Source: Eudorina sp. 2006-703-Eu-15
Lineage: Eukaryota; Chlorophyta; Chlorophyceae; Chlamydomonadales; Volvocaceae
Direction: 5' to 3'
Length of the DNA stretch: 64,000 nt
Assembly: GCA_003117195.1 (NCBI GenBank)
Contig: BDSI01000008.1
Location: 1,393,570-1,457,569, forward strand
A program made the position numbers and the translations under genes. This document shows, piece by piece, positions 48,551 through 60,605 of the stretch. The stretch's first letter is position 1, and each line of letters begins with the position of its first letter. The notes under the pieces are model-generated. The model worked only from the letters and a program-made list of their open reading frames with translations. It searched no databases and was not told the DNA's origin.

Positions 48551-51121
48551 ATCCTCAGGGAGTGAGCCGCGAGCGACGTGCCCTGGAAGGTGACCTAGCG
48601 TCAACCCGTTGTCGCGGGAAGGCAGCCCCCCAGCAAGCCCCGGCGGTGCCGGCAGGGCGCCCTGTGCCGACACTGCTACCGTACGGCTGCTGCCGGACGA
48701 GCAGCCGCCGTCCTCCACTCCCCGGAACTTCACGGCAGCGGTACTGGTCACACTGACCGGCAGCGCGCGCCCCGAACAAGACACCCGCAGGTCCGGACGC
48801 GCGGCCGCGCCGGCGGCAGTAGCAAGCCCGACCACGGCTGTAGCATCCGCGCCTGAAATGGACTCCAGCGGAGCTTCGCCGGGTATCGACTCGCCGAACC
48901 CAGGCGCCTCCGCCACGTCTTCCGTGGGTGTGCGCATCTCGGGTGCTGCCGGCGCGGCATCACAGTAATCCGCAGCGCCCGCCGCGAAGGCCATACCCAG
49001 CGGCGGGAGCTGTCGCCCAAACCCCTGCACCGACAGACCCAGAGCTGCGGCGACCGCCGCTGCGCTTGCGGCGCAGGCACCTACGGGATCGTCGCTGCCA
49101 CCACCGCCGCCGCCGACGCCGCCGCCGATGCCGCCGCCGTCGTGGTAGCTGCCATCTTCGCTGTAGCTCCGGCGCTTGGTCCTGCTTCTGCTCCTGCCGT
49201 CCTTACTACTGCGACTAGTGGCCAGGTTGTTGTTGCTACAGCCGGAATGTACCTCGCCAGCCCCGCCGTCCCGGCCGCTGCAACTGCCGAAGACATTGGT
49301 CGCACTTAACCCTGCCGACGACTCGCAATGCGCGGAGGCCATGACACCACCGACCCGTAGGTCAGTGGGCTTGCCGCCGCCGTTGCCTGCGCCGCTGATT
49401 CGCCCGTTGCAACACCCCGCCGCCTGCCGCAGTACGGACTGGGGCCGAGGCGCTTCCTGGACCGCTCCTGGCAGGCCTGGTCCCGTGCTCGACCTGGGCT
49501 GCACCGCCGCCGCCGCCACCATTGAGGCGGCCGCCGGCGATGGTGTCGCAGTCTGGTCGCCTGCTCCCGCCGTACCACTGCCCTCCGGACCCTTCCGCCT
49601 AGAAACACCCGATTGCGACCTCAGACAGCGCGTGCTAGCCCCGCTGGCGGCGCCGTCATCCCTGCACAGCTCGCCATCGCCGCCGTCGCCGCCGCCCTCT
49701 GTCGTACCCGGCGATATCGCCCGAAGGTCCAGGGACACCTTGGGCAGGTCGTCCGCCAATGGCGCGACGCTGCTGGGGCCTGCGACGTCGTCCTCCAGAC
49801 CGCCGCAAGCCGTACTGCAGCCTGTCGTACTCGTGCCGTCCTCCGTCCCGGCCGTGCGAGCCCGCCGCTGGCTGCGGCGGCCGGCGCCGCCCTGGAGCAG
49901 CCCGTTGCGGCCCGTGTACACCAACACGCCCCGGATCTTGGTCCACCAGGCCTCGGTGCGCGCGTTCCGCGGCGGCCGGCGCGAGGTGAACATAAGGATG
50001 CTGGGCAGCCTCAGCCGCCCGCTCCTGTCCGGCATCAGCTGCAGGTCCGCCATCACTTTGAACGACCAATTGCTGCCGTTGCTCTTGGCGCTGCGCGAGG
50101 GCCCGCCGCCGGCGGCGGAGCCGCCGCCGTTGGCGGCGGCGGCGGTGCGCAGCTGCGCCGCCGCCGTCGCGGCAGCGTACGACGATGATGCGGCCGTGGC
50201 GCCGGACAGGCCGCTGGCCGCTGGGCCGTCGCCGTCGCCGTCATCGTCGTACAGGTCCGTCGTGGCACCCTCCGCCTCCGATGGGTAGTCGCAGCACTCG
50301 CCCGGCTCGCTGAGCCCCGCGGCCATCCCGGCCACGTGCTCATGCTCGTCACAGTCTATGTCCGTACATGTGCCGACTTCGCTGAAGCAGTACTTGCTGC
50401 CGACACTGATGCCACTGAGGGTGCCGCCGCTCGACGCCCAGTTGCTGCGGGCGCCGCCCGGTACATCTGCGGCATTCGGCCCCGGGGCGTCCGGCGGCGC
50501 GCCGCCGCCGCCGACGGGGTGGGCTGCGTGGGCCAAGCTGGAGACCGCTCCGGAGGTGCCCCGAGAAATCGGCTTCCGCGGCTGCGACACGGCAGAACCG
50601 CAGCTGAGTCCCGATGAACTGGCCACGAGGCCGCGGGTGCTGCGGTTGCCGGCGCCGCCGCTGGCGGCGGCACCGGCAGCGGCGGCGGCAGCGGCGCCGG
50701 CAGCGGTCGCGGTGGCGGGCGCTGCCTCCGGGTTGTGGGGCCAGACGTCCAGGTTGCAAGCGCCTGTGGCCGAGATGGCGAATGCAACGCGGTTGCCGGT
50801 GCCTGCTTCGTCAGGAGACTTGAGGGCCGTCTTGATTGCCGGGCAGGTCGACGGCAGCTGTTGCTTTGATTTGACCCCGGTGCCGGCGCCGGCGGCCCGC
50901 CAGGCCGCGGCGTTGTTGCCGCCTGTGCTGGTCGCAGCTGTGGCCGAGGCCGTACAGCCGCTCCCGTTCGGAACCACTGGGTAGGGCTCAACTTTTGAAG
51001 ACGATGCCTGTGATGCCGGATGGCAAGCATCGGTTGAGAACGGTCGAGTTAGGAGGTGAACGTAAAAAGTGTGGGGAAGAGAACGAAATACCAAGACCGT
51101 CCTGGAATACCGATGGAGCAA
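48530..51121 (-). CDS. Long low-complexity protein of unknown function
   Basis: An uninterrupted minus-strand frame of up to 863 codons, rich in Ala, Gly, Ser, Thr, Asp and Pro as is typical of volvocine coding sequence. I recognise no family. The most ordered part, at about 49890-50075, reads NWSFKVMADLQLMPDRSGRL then LPSILMFTSRRPP and WWTKIRGVLVYTGRNGLL and is the best segment for a homology search. An acidic patch (DDDGDGDGP), a basic SRSRTKRRSYSE and many homopolymers surround it. The start is uncertain: the first ATG is at 51121, but an acceptor-like CATCACAG near 51015 could mean that the first 35 codons are intron. The frame ends inside the minisatellite (VQPQRQ, stop). GC-rich frames can stay open by chance, but this length with an ordered core favours a real gene. 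Confidence 0.6.
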   Translation of the reverse strand: MLHRYSRTVLVFRSLPHTFYVHLLTRPFSTDACHPASQASSSKVEPYPVVPNGSGCTASATAATSTGGNNAAAWRAAGAGTGVKSKQQLPSTCPAIKTALKSPDEAGTGNRVAFAISATGACNLDVWPHNPEAAPATATAAGAAAAAAAGAAASGGAGNRSTRGLVASSSGLSCGSAVSQPRKPISRGTSGAVSSLAHAAHPVGGGGAPPDAPGPNAADVPGGARSNWASSGGTLSGISVGSKYCFSEVGTCTDIDCDEHEHVAGMAAGLSEPGECCDYPSEAEGATTDLYDDDGDGDGPAASGLSGATAASSSYAAATAAAQLRTAAAANGGGSAAGGGPSRSAKSNGSNWSFKVMADLQLMPDRSGRLRLPSILMFTSRRPPRNARTEAWWTKIRGVLVYTGRNGLLQGGAGRRSQRRARTAGTEDGTSTTGCSTACGGLEDDVAGPSSVAPLADDLPKVSLDLRAISPGTTEGGGDGGDGELCRDDGAASGASTRCLRSQSGVSRRKGPEGSGTAGAGDQTATPSPAAASMVAAAAVQPRSSTGPGLPGAVQEAPRPQSVLRQAAGCCNGRISGAGNGGGKPTDLRVGGVMASAHCESSAGLSATNVFGSCSGRDGGAGEVHSGCSNNNLATSRSSKDGRSRSRTKRRSYSEDGSYHDGGGIGGGVGGGGGGSDDPVGACAASAAAVAAALGLSVQGFGRQLPPLGMAFAAGAADYCDAAPAAPEMRTPTEDVAEAPGFGESIPGEAPLESISGADATAVVGLATAAGAAARPDLRVSCSGRALPVSVTSTAAVKFRGVEDGGCSSGSSRTVAVSAQGALPAPPGLAGGLPSRDNGLTLGHLPGHVARGSLPEDVQPQRQ

Positions 51122-54100
51122 TACAATGAAATTGGCGAAAGAGTAGTTGATATCGCGGTGTTTGCATGATGGATGGCCGTTGCCGAGCCGGCACTAGGAA
51201 GCATGACGAGGACCGCACGACACAGTCCCCAATATGCCTCTGAAGTTGGTGTGCTGGCGGAAATCTAGCAATCATCTCACCGTATAACATAAACAGCCGC
51301 CCATAACCATCGGCGCCGAGCCGCGTGTTGTTGTATGGCTTGCAGCTGCGAGTTTCAAGAGAAACCGGACGTCCTCGGAACTAGCAGCTATAATAAAAAT
51401 TAACGGAGATTTTCAGATGCAGCTGAGTCCTTGCCTGCTATTTGGTAACGAAGGCACGCCTTGGCGAAAATGATCCGCCCCAACAGCGAAACAAGTACGG
51501 GGATGGTGTGTTTAATGATAATTTCAGGCGAAAACCGTCCGCCCTCGTATCAAAAGCCCAGCTTGAAAAAAAAGATACAGCTCGGACCTCCAGCCGACCT
51601 CGTTCCATGTGGACTTTCAAACCATCAATGCAGGGATACAAATTTGAGGGCGCTGAGAGCCGCTACGATGTCGAGTTGCTGCAATGACAAGCTTGCGCGG
51701 CTGGCCGGATGCCTCCCAACTCGGGGGCTTGCAACATACCAAATTCCGCTTGTGGTATTCCGTCTGGCTTTGATGACTACAATCTATGCATTAACAATAG
51801 TCATGTCACGGAGAAGTTGGTCGGTCCTGTGTGTCGCGAAATTCTGGTCGTGCAAAAGTACAGCAGGACAGGAACCCGCGAGCCCCGATACATGCGTGTC
51901 GCAGTAGATGATATACTGCTATTAAGTCTACCTGCGGCCGATTCGTAGATTGCGGATTCGACGGCGCTTGGGGCCTCCGCACCTAATGCGAGGAACGGAT
52001 GGGTGCACGGAGCCGACTAGTGTAGCTGGTCGCCGACATCGACAAATGCCAAGATCGAAACATAATGCAACTTAACGATATGACTCGTCACAACCTACCA
52101 AAACGACGTTTTCCAGGGTAGGCAAGCTTCACGACCTTTAGCCCAGACGACTAGCTTGCGTTTCTCATGCTCATGGAGACTTAATATAATTTGGCAGATG
52201 GCTTGCTCACGAGCCTTCAGGCGCCCAACGAAACCGCAGACGTCGAAAGGCTGCTCGGTGCTGCCAAGATTTTGTTTCTGGACCCAAAGATAGTCTCTAC
52301 AAAAAAATGTCAGGGACCCGAAGGAATATGTAAGGTGATGCAACACATGCCTTTCGCTACGGTGGGTTTAGGTAAGAGGGACACGAACAGAGCATGCAGG
52401 AAGAGGGCCGTATGCACAAGATGCAACCTTCAATTATCATACATTCATATTACAGCACATATAATCCAGAGACGCCCTGTCGTCGTTCTGGGTCGTGCTC
52501 ACCGATGTTGTGGCGCTTCTGCTCTGGCTGGTGTGTCACAAAGTGGACTGGACAGGACTGGACACTCTCGAAGGCGTGCAAAAACATGTTATCATTCTAA
52601 ATTGCACGTAATGGTACGGACGGTTCACCCGTGCATCGAACGTTGGCTTCGCTTCGATCGGTTAGATCCACTATCTTGGACTTCAAACGTCAGAGTTAGC
52701 CTCAACTACATACGCTCTTTCAATCGCTTGTGCTTCAGTGGCGGCGTGCGATGGTGTTTTGCGCCTTAGCGCGAGCTCCGTTTCACCACGTTTTACCCGA
52801 ACCTAGCTGGGGATAAAAGTCGTACACGGTCGTACAAGTTGCAACTCGAATAGTCCCCGAAACTTGGGCAGGCTTGAATATACAGAGCTGATCTTCCCTT
52901 TTCTTATAGACACGATGTTTCCTGGGTTGACATGGCGTTGACATGGGGTTGGGCGCTGCTGTCAGGCCCGCTAGGAACCGCCAGAATGGAGCGACGGATC
53001 AGTCCGGTCAATCGAGGATTATTGATGATGCCATGGCATGATCCCAGAATAAGCAGTACCTGCCTCCCTGCAGAGGGCTATCAACTGTCCCCAAGGCTTC
53101 TACCGTATTCAGCCATTTGACAGCTTCATGGTGATCCCGACCATGTTGCTGTCGAAATGGCTGGTTTGAAATCAGGATTATCGAATCAGGGATCCGGGGA
53201 ATTCGGACGAAAATCGGCAACTGACTCTGCCCTAAAGCTAACCAACCAAGGGATGGCGATTGGACTCCCTAGCACAGCAACATCGAAAATGGCAAAACGA
53301 CGAAAAAATGTCAGTGAATACCGTAGATGACGCGTTAAATGGTGAACCTGTGCCTCATGCATCCGGGCGGTTCAACGGGCCCAGACAAGTTCGTGGGAGC
53401 TGTCAGCGCTACACCACCCACCAAGGATTTCGCAGCACCCACTGTACTCGTGAGCGAAGGGGGGTCATGCACGCAGCTACCGAACGTGATACAGTCCAGC
53501 GACATTTTGAGCTCCCCGCGGAAACGGCTGGCGGCGAAGAGCGGGGCTGGCGCAGCAGGTGGACAGAGTATGAGGTGGCCCTGCGTGGCGGCCCTCAAGC
53601 ACGACAACCCAACCTGCAACTGCGTACGGCAACAGACAGCCACATATGCGCAAACAGCAGATGCATACGGAGAAGAACGCGCGCCGAGGGGCCACGGGCG
53701 GTGGCGAGGCTCTGGAGCCGAGTACCGGGTTCGCATACCTGCCTGGGCATCCCAACCAGTCAAGGAGGCTTCGGTTGTCATCGATGGTCCGCGGGGTTCA
53801 GTCAAAAGCCGGCACGGCTGTCCAAATCCGATACGGAAGCTGTCCTACTACAATTGCAACAGGCGCAAGGTCCGACACTGAAGATGGGTCCCGAGCGCTG
53901 ACGTATTCATTAGGTTCCCCTGCAGCAATCATTCGTCGATGCATTCAGCGAGAGTTGCACCAACTTGCCACTCGTGCCACGCGAAAGGCACCTGAGCAAC
54001 AAACCCAGCCCCGCAAACAACCTAGACAAGAGAACGAGCGCCGTGCTCGGCCGATGGCGCCGAGCGCGTTGATGAACATACGAACTACGGTCATGACGTC

Positions 54101-54407
54101 AGCAAGGACGCCTCATGTGGGATTAACGTGGCAGATTGACCGCGATTGGCGAATGATACGAAGCGAGCGGTACCAGATCCGATCGAACACCGAACATAGC
54201 AACTGACCGGGCGACGGGCCCTCACTCTGTTGCTGTTCTGATGAGGCTATCCCTGAATCCCATGTTGTTGCACAGGTTTGGCAGGTTTGCGAAGTGCCCG
54301 GTGGGCCGCTGCGTGCCGTACTGTGTACTGCCGACCAGATGATACGGTGCTCCCCTTCCCAGATGATACGGTGCTCCGCGCGCCGTCCTGGCGCGAAAAA
54401 GCCCACT

Positions 54408-54565
54408 GATGAATGAATGAATGAACGTTGTATGCGTTGCTTGCATAGAAGCAACAGAACGTGGAGGTGTCTTGCCGCCTTGGCGGTGGGGCCTGCTGGG
54501 GCTTCCCCTGGTATACACCGTTGATCCCTTTGGGGTCCGCTGTAACGTTCATTCGTTCATTCAGA
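54408..54565. mobile_element. Short element with inverted ATTC-rich ends
   Basis: The left end reads TGAATGAATGAATGAACGTT and the right end TGTAACGTTCATTCGTTCAT, so the roughly 155-bp unit has inverted ends. Its right 60 bp (GTATACACCGTTGATCCC, GGGGTCCGC) match 12150-12200, placing it in the same family as the 11999-12205 element. A small internal hairpin (GCCGCCTTGGCGG) is present. Confidence 0.6.
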
Positions 54566-55377
54566 ACGCACGCAACCCCACCCAAACCCCTATCTACCCA
54601 ACAGAACCCGACCTAAATCCGTTACATCCCTAGCCGATCTGTCATTGGCGGCCACTTGCTGTTATCCTCCACGCATTCGGGACGCGCCTGCTGCTCATAC
54701 ATATTGAATGCCACACAACACTGGATCGATGGATCCGACCAACCGAATATACGTAGCAACCCCGTCAAAAGCGATGGGTAGGCAGGCGGCATCACACATC
54801 ACCGCACACCGGCAGTCCGGTGCACTGGCTGCAATGCGACCCAGCCGCCTCTTATCACTCCGCCACGTAGCGCGCTGTTGATTGCTGTTCTCGGCCAACA
54901 AGCATACTTGATTCTTAGGGCTCGCAGCTGACCCGTGTTCCGACGGCTGCGGAGCCCCCCAGGCAGGCTTTGTTTACGGTGGATACCCTTGTCGTTGACA
55001 AGATTCCATGTGATTGATGGAGTAAGGCAAAAGCCTTCCAGAAAATAATTCATATGCGCCGAAATGGAGTCGTACTCGCTGATCTCTTTAGTAAAAGGCG
55101 AAAGAGATATGAGAGACGGGAACGACTCAGCGCGAATATTTACATTAGGGTACACGGGCACCCCGACCCATACACGCTATTGACAACAATTTCATCATCA
55201 ACGATGGTGGGTGCCATCAACAACGCATCCTGATGCGCATCCTGATGCTCAGCTGGTGGCCTATTTGATCCGGCTACTGAGGCCCCGTTTGCTGTGGTAA
55301 CCGATGGTCAAAGGGGATGGTATGCACGCAGGGCTTCACTCCCGTGTCTGTATGCGTTCAGATGTTGACACGCTGTG

Positions 55378-55407
55378 ACATGAATGAATACACGTTACAG
55401 CGGACCC
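55378..55407 (-). repeat. Transposon-like terminus, reverse orientation
   Basis: TGAATGAATACACGTTACAG followed by CGGACCCC is the reverse complement of the GTCCGCTGTAACGTTCATTC end. The adjoining AAAAAGGGATCAACG continues the match to 54520-54540. Confidence 0.75.
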
Positions 55408-55498
55408 CAAAAAGGGATCAACGCTGTGACCAAGGCTGTGACATGTGACATGTTGGCATCTATGAGGTATCCGCCGGGCCAGTCGCCCGGTCGGAACT

Positions 55499-55760
55499 AA
55501 GGGTCCGCGCGCCTTGTAACGTTTGCAAAGTGTCGCATGTAATGTAACCGTTACAAGGTGGACCCTAAATCCCGACCGGGCGTTCCAACGGGACCAAATA
55601 GCTTGTAGGCGCCTCATCTCATCAACCCCTATCCATCAAGGACTGCGCACCCATCCGCCATCATCCGCAAGGGGTGTGTGTGTGTGATACTGCCGTACCG
55701 GCCAACACTCCAGCAGCGTACTAGCGCGCCAGGATTGCCTCTCCTGGAAACCGCACCAGA
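55499..55760 (-). mobile_element. Transposon fragment, second copy of the 12374 element, with an inverted neighbour
   Basis: Bases 55544-55755 match 12374-12575. Directly to the left, GGGTCCGCGCGCCTTGTAAC at 55500-55519 is a similar terminus in the opposite orientation, so two ends face each other across about 25 bp. Homology to the first copy stops at about 55755, earlier than its open frames, so this copy lacks coding sequence. Confidence 0.65.
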
Positions 55761-56455
55761 CCCGCCGAATCACGTGGCGGGAAGGGGGCCGGGTTTCGAT
55801 GATATTTGTTATGCAACAGATGGATCCTTTCATCAGAGCGTGTAGCCCGCGTGTTGGTGTGTGGAAAGGATGAAAAGGCAGGGGGTGGAGGAGCGATACG
55901 GGATGGCACGGTACGGTACGATGCAATTTCGCTGTTTGGAGAGTTGATTGGGCCGCACAAGGGAACTCCTCTATTTGAGAGAGCGAGGGAGGTGAGCGGG
56001 CCTATCCGGGTGCCAGGATGGCAGAGCGGCGCCGTGTGCCGACCATGCACGGTAGGCCGTGTGGGGGTGCTGTGTCAGGGTAGGCTCTGGGGGGCCCAAG
56101 CAAGCTGGTGCGGTGCATGCTATCGGAGGCACGCCAGGCCTGCCCGGCGGGCTGCCGCCGTCCTGCTGTCCCTTCAGTTTCTATTGGATAAGGGTGCAGC
56201 GCCCGAGATGTGCGCGGTCTTCGGTGTGTAGGAGCTCCAAGAGTCCAAATCTGCGCCGGTCCGTCCGTCCCTCCCCAGAGTCCTGCTGGGTGGCAGTTGT
56301 AAGGCCGCCCATGGAGGAAGACGCGGGCGCCGCCAGCCGCCGATCTGGCGGGCGGGCGAGCGGGCGCTTCCAGCTCGCGTCGCAAGCTAGGAACATACAA
56401 CTCCAGGCAGATCTATTCGTCAGGATGCTGATGCGTGGGGTTGTGTTCAGAGTGA

Positions 56456-57340
56456 TTGTATTTACACGCCCAGAAGGAAGGCTTTCAGGGTTCACCAGCT
56501 CGATCCGTGGGCTTGACGGTGCGATGCGTACGGTGCGTGCGCTGCACCCGTGCTGCATCGGGCACAACGGATCTGTACCACACAGACCCCACGGCCACGC
56601 TGCTCGTGTTCCCTGCATCAAAAACGGCACCCTACACCCGGAACCTACGTCACGACCTGGTCACTCACGTCCGGACAATCTCGACCGACAGGAGTGACAG
56701 CAACCTAAGCGACGACGCAATCTGGGAAGACGTCCCTTCTTACCCCAACGGCCTCGACCTGATCCTCGTAGCCAACAAGACTGGAGGCAGTGTCGTGGAA
56801 CCACTTCGCCAAGCAATCGACTCCATAACGAAGCCGCCCCAGGAACACACAGCAATGGACGAGACCCAGGAGACGGACCTGCGACTACCCCAATGGGTGC
56901 GCAAACACATACGTAGGTTGAAAGAGAAGTACGAAACCGGCTGTGCACCTAGCCTGAGCTCCCGGAGATGTGACAACCTGACCGACGACGAACGATGCAG
57001 CGCCCACCTGATGTTCCCAGCAAAAATAGCTCTGCGCCATGACGCTGAATACGGCATCTACACTGATGGGTCTGTCCAAAAGGTCCAGGTTGATGAAGCC
57101 GAAGCGCAAGTCCTTGGGGCGGCCGCGGTCGATGCCGCGGTCGATGCCGCCGATCTGGTGGGCGGGCGAGCGGGCGATCGGGCACAACGGATCTGTACCT
57201 ACAGCACAAGTCTCGCCGACGCCGAGTCACGCCCTCCCATCCACACACTTCATCCAGCACGTCTTGAATTCCTCCCAACGACCAGCATCTATCCCGCAGC
57301 ATCCGGTCAAGGCGGCGGGCTGCCCCATGGAACCGGCTGA
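56456..57340 (+). pseudogene. Retrotransposon protein remnant with an RNase H-like segment
   Basis: A 294-codon plus-strand frame includes YGIYTDGSVQ followed by GAAAVDAA, resembling the first strand and catalytic Asp of a retroelement RNase H domain. Upstream sequence (LPQWVRKHIRRLKEKYETG, DDERCSAHLMFP) would fit the connection region, but I cannot recognise reverse-transcriptase motifs. Later RNase H residues are not visible in frame, so it is probably truncated or frameshifted. Blocks near 56339 and 56560 recur at 57146 and 57175. Weakly supported by one motif and by surrounding repeat debris. Confidence 0.4.
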
Positions 57341-59251
57341 TGGACCAGGTACGTGGAGCGATGCTGAATGAAGTCAGGTGCGTGCGACACCCGCGCGACG
57401 CGAAAGCAATGCAAGCACGCCCGGTCAAGAATCGGGTCCACCATGCACGGATGTAACTGTGTAAGGAATACAGAAGATATGTATGGCACTCATAGGCATT
57501 ATCCTTCGTACAAATATACGCGCAGGTCCAGATTGCCCTCAGCAGGGAGCTTCAGCAATAAAAATCATCTGCGCGCGGTGTAACCCCGCGGGCCGAGGAC
57601 AGACAACAATTCGGTGCTCGTAAGTGCAGGAGCATCTCGATTCTATTGGGGCGACAGACTTACCAAGCAAATAAAGTCATCGATTCTATTAAAACATATA
57701 GTTTTGTTTCCTTGGTAAGCCTGTGATATCGCCATGAAATTGTGCGACATCGGCTGGCACTGACTGGAGTCGACAGACAGGGACAGCTACGCAGCCGTGT
57801 GGGGCAAACGAATACCTCGTGTGAGCGCGTAATATATTAAACAATAATAAGCAATGGATCGGTCCTTATTACCAGTATCTTGGTTGCGCACGGGTACACT
57901 TATAACTGGTGGTGCTGCAGTAGTCAGGAGTAGTCGCGACTTTGAATGCCAGGCGGGGGACGCGCGGGAGAGAAGCGCCGCGCGGGCGGTCCTGGATAGG
58001 ATGCGCGGGAACGTGCCAGGATTCGAAAGTCAGGTCCTGGAGTTATAGTCCGTGTCTAAAACAGGACATCCTGCTGGCCATCTTGGCGGCGGCGCTTGCT
58101 GCAAAGCGACACACGCGGCAAACCAGTTTCAGTCGTGGACAGGCAACCTGTCAAGCTTATAACCATGCAGAACTGCCGAACCTTTGTAAGATCATGCGGA
58201 AAATCTGTCCTGTTTGTTTCCATTTTCCGTGATCAACCGCCTTTGCGTACCGCTCGGTCGGCTAGCTAGGGCGGTCGTCTCCGTTCGTACGTAACCTCGT
58301 TTCCTCTCCTCCCTCGCTGCTTCGTTCTCTCTCTCTCAGCCGTGCTGCTTGCTCTTTACGCACAAAGTCCGCAACAGAACCAAAAAACGATCGCAGTAAT
58401 ATTTTCATAAACGCATCCAATCAACCATGCAGCGCCCATTATTCGTCTATTGCTGTCCACGCACGCTGCTTGCCCATACATCACTCCAAATGTGTGGCTT
58501 GCAACCACGCTGCAGTGCAAGCGAGCCCAGCCAACGAACCGTCGGTGACAGCCAAAAGCCTCCTTACCAGCCAGTTAATTTACCACGGACAGTGAGGTAG
58601 GACACTCGCCGTAAGTATATCTGCACCTGGGCTCGGTCGGTCGGTCGGGTTCCTTTTCTGAACACACGCCGCCAATAGGTCCGGGTCAGGTCTCGCGAGC
58701 GTAGTGAACTCCGCCTGCTGGGGGTGCACTACCAGGGAAACACCCTTTTCGACGGATCTGCGTGGCCATTGCTTAGGGTCGAGATAGATCAACCCAGGGG
58801 AGATCGTCAGCGCCTGTCAGCGACTCCCTCAGCAAGCATGCGCTAGGCTGCTGGCGCGTGCTGGTACGAACCTGCATGCTGCCCGTACGTACGTCCTGAC
58901 TCCTCGCAATCGATGATCGAGCGTTGCGTTCCTGCTGCCTGGATGTGCGCGGAACGGCCGTACGTACGGACTCCAAATGTTCCGCAAAAGGCACAGTGTC
59001 AGCACCTAAGAAACGCTATCTACGCGACTACGTACGGCACACTAGCATGCGTGCGTCTTGCCGGGTCCGGTTTGGAGGCCATGTGTATATATGCTGCCTT
59101 GCTTCAGGCACGGGTAAAGGACTCGTGTCGGGTTACAGTGCGCGTCTGCCACAGCGTCATGGCTGCGGCCGTCACCGGTGACCCGCGGGGGTCCACAGCA
59201 ACATCATGTATGTATGGACATAAACGAAACGTGAGTCGAAGGCGAAGACTC

Positions 59252-59280
59252 ATGAATGTTACAACGGACCCCACGAAGTG
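59252..59280 (-). repeat. Transposon-like terminus, diverged
   Basis: CATGAATGTTACAACGGACC is a diverged reverse-complement copy of GTCCGCTGTAACGTTCATTC. An open frame of 169 codons begins just inside it. Confidence 0.6.
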
Positions 59281-60018
59281 GCTACAGGAGAGGAGCCCCA
59301 GACACGGCGGCCCGCCGAAGAAGCAGCGAGGCACCCCCTTACAAAATCATACCACATCGCTGCGGAAAGTGAAGAGCAGAAGAAGGACAGCCTCGAACTC
59401 CTCCGAGTCGGTGGCGCCGGCGATGTGCTCATCATCCCCGACCTCCATCGACCGGGCACCTCCGGGCAAGCGTCAGACTTCCCCAGGATCTGGAAATGGG
59501 TTCCCCTTAGGGGATGTTGGAATGCCAATACGGTCGGGCCTAAGGGCCCACCTTGCACCGGTTACATGAAATACGCTAGGGGCAGCGCCTTTTTAAGGCC
59601 GGGCGGGGGGCCATTTCCACGTCTTGCACCAGCTGGATGTGGGCATGACCCTGCATGGCACGGCCCACGTGAGTCTATAGATGGTTGCCGCGTAGAAATA
59701 ATGTCAGTCCGGGCTGCGAGTCAGGTGGGCAAACCCACGCAGCGCTGGTTTGGGGCTCCGACAGAGGTAGGTGGCCTGGATTTGTGAAAACGAAGGAGAT
59801 GGGCGGCATCCCGCGACCGTTCCACCCTCCCACAGACCCGGCGCGGCGACGCATATGGCCCTCAGATCCTCCCGCGAGCAGAAGCGAGTGTTGAAGAAGG
59901 GTTGATGCCCGAAACCGCCAATGACTGCCTGGTGGCCGTAGGTGAGGTGCCCGCAAGCGTCCGCAAGCCAGTTTTGACTAGGTGGTCCACACACACCAAA
60001 ATGCTGAGTCATGGACTG

Positions 60019-60048
60019 ACACCTTGTAACCACCTTGTAACGATTACT
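60019..60048 (+). repeat. Duplicated CACCTTGTAAC terminus
   Basis: ACACCTTGTAACCACCTTGT then AACGATTAC contains the CACCTTGTAAC core of the repeat-family terminus twice in tandem. Confidence 0.55.
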
Positions 60049-60605
60049 TACTTATGGATGCGTTCCTTGGTTGTCAACTCGTGCATGTGTGTGCATGCGT
60101 GCTGGGGAAATGCTACGTACGACCCCATACTGTGCACCCAGGAAGCCGTACATCCGGAGGTTCCGTTGTAAAATGCCGACTGCGTCGGCCCGAACGGAGT
60201 CGAAGAGCTCAGTCGGGTTTCACTTACAATGACTTAACATTCTCAAATGGTCAAGAATGCATAAATTTTTGGGCTTCACCAAGAAATCAAGGAAATTCAT
60301 TTAACTTGTGGAACCAAGGTTCGGACGGGCAGGGAGGGGCCGGCGTATCGCCGGTATGGATGCTTGGCGTCTTCCTGTACCGAGTTCTCGAAGTTATGCT
60401 TTGGAAATTACCTTGCGATCTGCACTTGATAGATAGCCATATTGCCAATGGAAGGCCATGAATTTTTACCGTATGCGGAGCCTAGAAGGAATGGTGCCCT
60501 GCCTTGAGGATCGCAATATAAAGTTGAAAAAGTCTTGAAAACATGATGTAACCTGCTACGCGTATGTGAAAGAATCAATAAAAAAAGTGGTTTTAGATTT
60601 TCATT

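Noticed and set aside
53260..54206. Overlapping plus-strand frames of about 190-210 codons
   Set aside because: No recognisable motif; overlapping frames on both strands are equally open and the area has transposon-like similarity.
58880..59040. Repeated TACGTACG palindromes
   Set aside because: Short palindromes recurring three times in 160 bp without further structure; too little to call an element.
59278..59787. Plus-strand 169-codon frame beside a repeat end
   Set aside because: No domain recognised; kept only as possible transposon-derived sequence in the intergenic entry.
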